Shown here: positions 63,467-64,000 of the stretch, piece after piece
Position numbering within the stretch: the stretch's first letter is position 1
How the letters are laid out: each line of letters starts with the position of its first letter
From: Tabrizicola sp.
GTDB lineage: Bacteria > Pseudomonadota > Alphaproteobacteria > Rhodobacterales > Rhodobacteraceae
Direction of reading: 5' to 3'
NCBI RefSeq assembly: GCF_030373185.1
Contig: NZ_JAUCZH010000003.1
Span: 1-64,000, forward strand
DNA: 64,000 nt
Translations under genes and position numbers: made by a program
Notes under the pieces: model-generated
Told to the model about the DNA's origin: nothing
Database searches by the model: none
The model's input: the letters and a program-made list of their open reading frames with translations, nothing else

Positions 63467-64000
63467 TCAGTCCACCACACGCTCAAAATCGATGAAGCCG
63501 GTTCCACCGCTTGCCAATTGGCGCGATTTGCGGATCAGCGGGCCTTCGACCCAGTAATCATTGGTGATCTTGCCCTGCGGCCGCACACATTCTTCCGAAA
63601 TCCGGGTGACGGCGTGCGCCCGCGCAAACACCTCGATCGTCTCTTTGCCAACGACAGAAACCGTGCAGTCATAGGTGCGACGGGTGGTCTGATCATCTTC
63701 GCCAAGGAAGAAATAAATCCGCTGATGCGTGCCACCATCTGTCAGCAGGGCCGCAAGCGAAGGTGCCTGCGCCGACATCAGATCAGGTCCAAGACCGCGC
63801 GTCTGGATCAGGATTCCGTCGCGCAGCGTGAAGGTGGTGGCGTCGGTCGTGGCCCATGTCACGACATTGCCCTTGGTATCGCTGACCGTCAGGAACGCAT
63901 CTGCCCCCCGCGCCTTGATGGTGGCGCGCAGAATCGGCAGGTTGAACTTCTCCAGGTCTGCCCGGGTCACCGGGGCCGGGGCGGCAGCGGCTGTGCCGGC
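63467..64000 (-). CDS. YjbF/GfcB-family lipoprotein, C-terminal part (cut by window edge)
   Basis: At least 178 codons are open to the window end; the true start lies outside. The visible sequence matches the YjbF (group 4 capsule GfcB) family: NLPILRATIKARGADAFLTV, TFTLRDGILIQTRGLG, DLMSAQAPSL and YDCTVSVVGKETIEVFARAH. A GTG at 63970 is internal to this frame and preceded by an Ala/Pro-rich linker, so it is unlikely to be the start. The full protein should be an exported lipoprotein of exopolysaccharide synthesis. Confidence 0.8.
   Translation of the reverse strand, partial: AGTAAAAPAPVTRADLEKFNLPILRATIKARGADAFLTVSDTKGNVVTWATTDATTFTLRDGILIQTRGLGPDLMSAQAPSLAALLTDGGTHQRIYFFLGEDDQTTRRTYDCTVSVVGKETIEVFARAHAVTRISEECVRPQGKITNDYWVEGPLIRKSRQLASGGTGFIDFERVVD

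Overview
The window is GC-rich, almost fully coding DNA with short operons, many 1-4 bp start/stop overlaps and frequent GTG/TTG starts. Gene content and protein character point to an alphaproteobacterium of the Rhodobacteraceae (Rhodobacter/Gemmobacter/Tabrizicola-like): a Rhodobacterales-style motB-flgE-flgK-flgL-flgI flagellar block, a DUF5928-type glycosyltransferase, a PstS-like/OmpA fusion, and rimP-nusA-ylxR-infB, dnaKJ and tamAB loci. The assignment is inferred from content; no rRNA or tRNA was found to confirm it. I see no insertion sequences, prophage genes or CRISPR array.

Layout. 1-7155: a one-directional cluster of poorly known genes with three different dynamin/Era-type GTPases, a small Roadblock/LC7-like protein and an unknown 316-aa protein. 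This is the least explained part of the window and the best candidate for an undescribed system. 7159-17148: amino-sugar catabolism. On the minus strand lie murQ, an ABC sugar importer (binding protein, two permeases, ATPase) and a Gfo/Idh/MocA oxidoreductase. Divergently on the plus strand lie nagK, a GntR/UTRA regulator, a SIS-type glucosamine-6-P deaminase and nagA. Together they would import amino sugars, probably cell-wall-derived GlcNAc and/or MurNAc, and convert them to fructose-6-P. 17262-23067: flagellar motor, hook, hook-junction and P-ring genes. 23077-28928: a VOC protein, ribonuclease D, then kdsD-lptC-lptA-lptB (Kdo supply and LPS transport), hpf and ptsN. 28925-38361: surface-glycan genes, comprising a two-module sulfotransferase, a GT14/DUF5928 protein, two tandem paralogous glycosyltransferases, galU, kdsB, cysQ (removes the PAP made by sulfotransferases), an ABC-2 polysaccharide-export permease without its ATPase, and an SH3 protein.

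38577-46228: dnaK and dnaJ behind a sigma-32-like promoter, a DUF475/TerC membrane protein, radC, a PstS-like/OmpA fusion and an unknown secreted protein. 46376-52223: secA, a parvulin isomerase, argJ, mutT and an unlisted 46-aa ORF with a strong ribosome site. 52287-57776: infB, ylxR, nusA and rimP (transcribed rimP to infB) behind a leader that holds an intrinsic terminator directly before the rimP start. 58058-63405: tamA-tamB. The window ends inside a YjbF/GfcB-like lipoprotein gene.

Non-coding highlights: two copies of a GC-rich palindromic intergenic repeat (10971-11010 and 51531-51572), a 12-bp tandem repeat inside nagA, a divergent nag/mur control region with repeated ATACCACTT motifs, a palindrome upstream of the dynamin-like gene, and a CtrA-like half-site pair before flgE.
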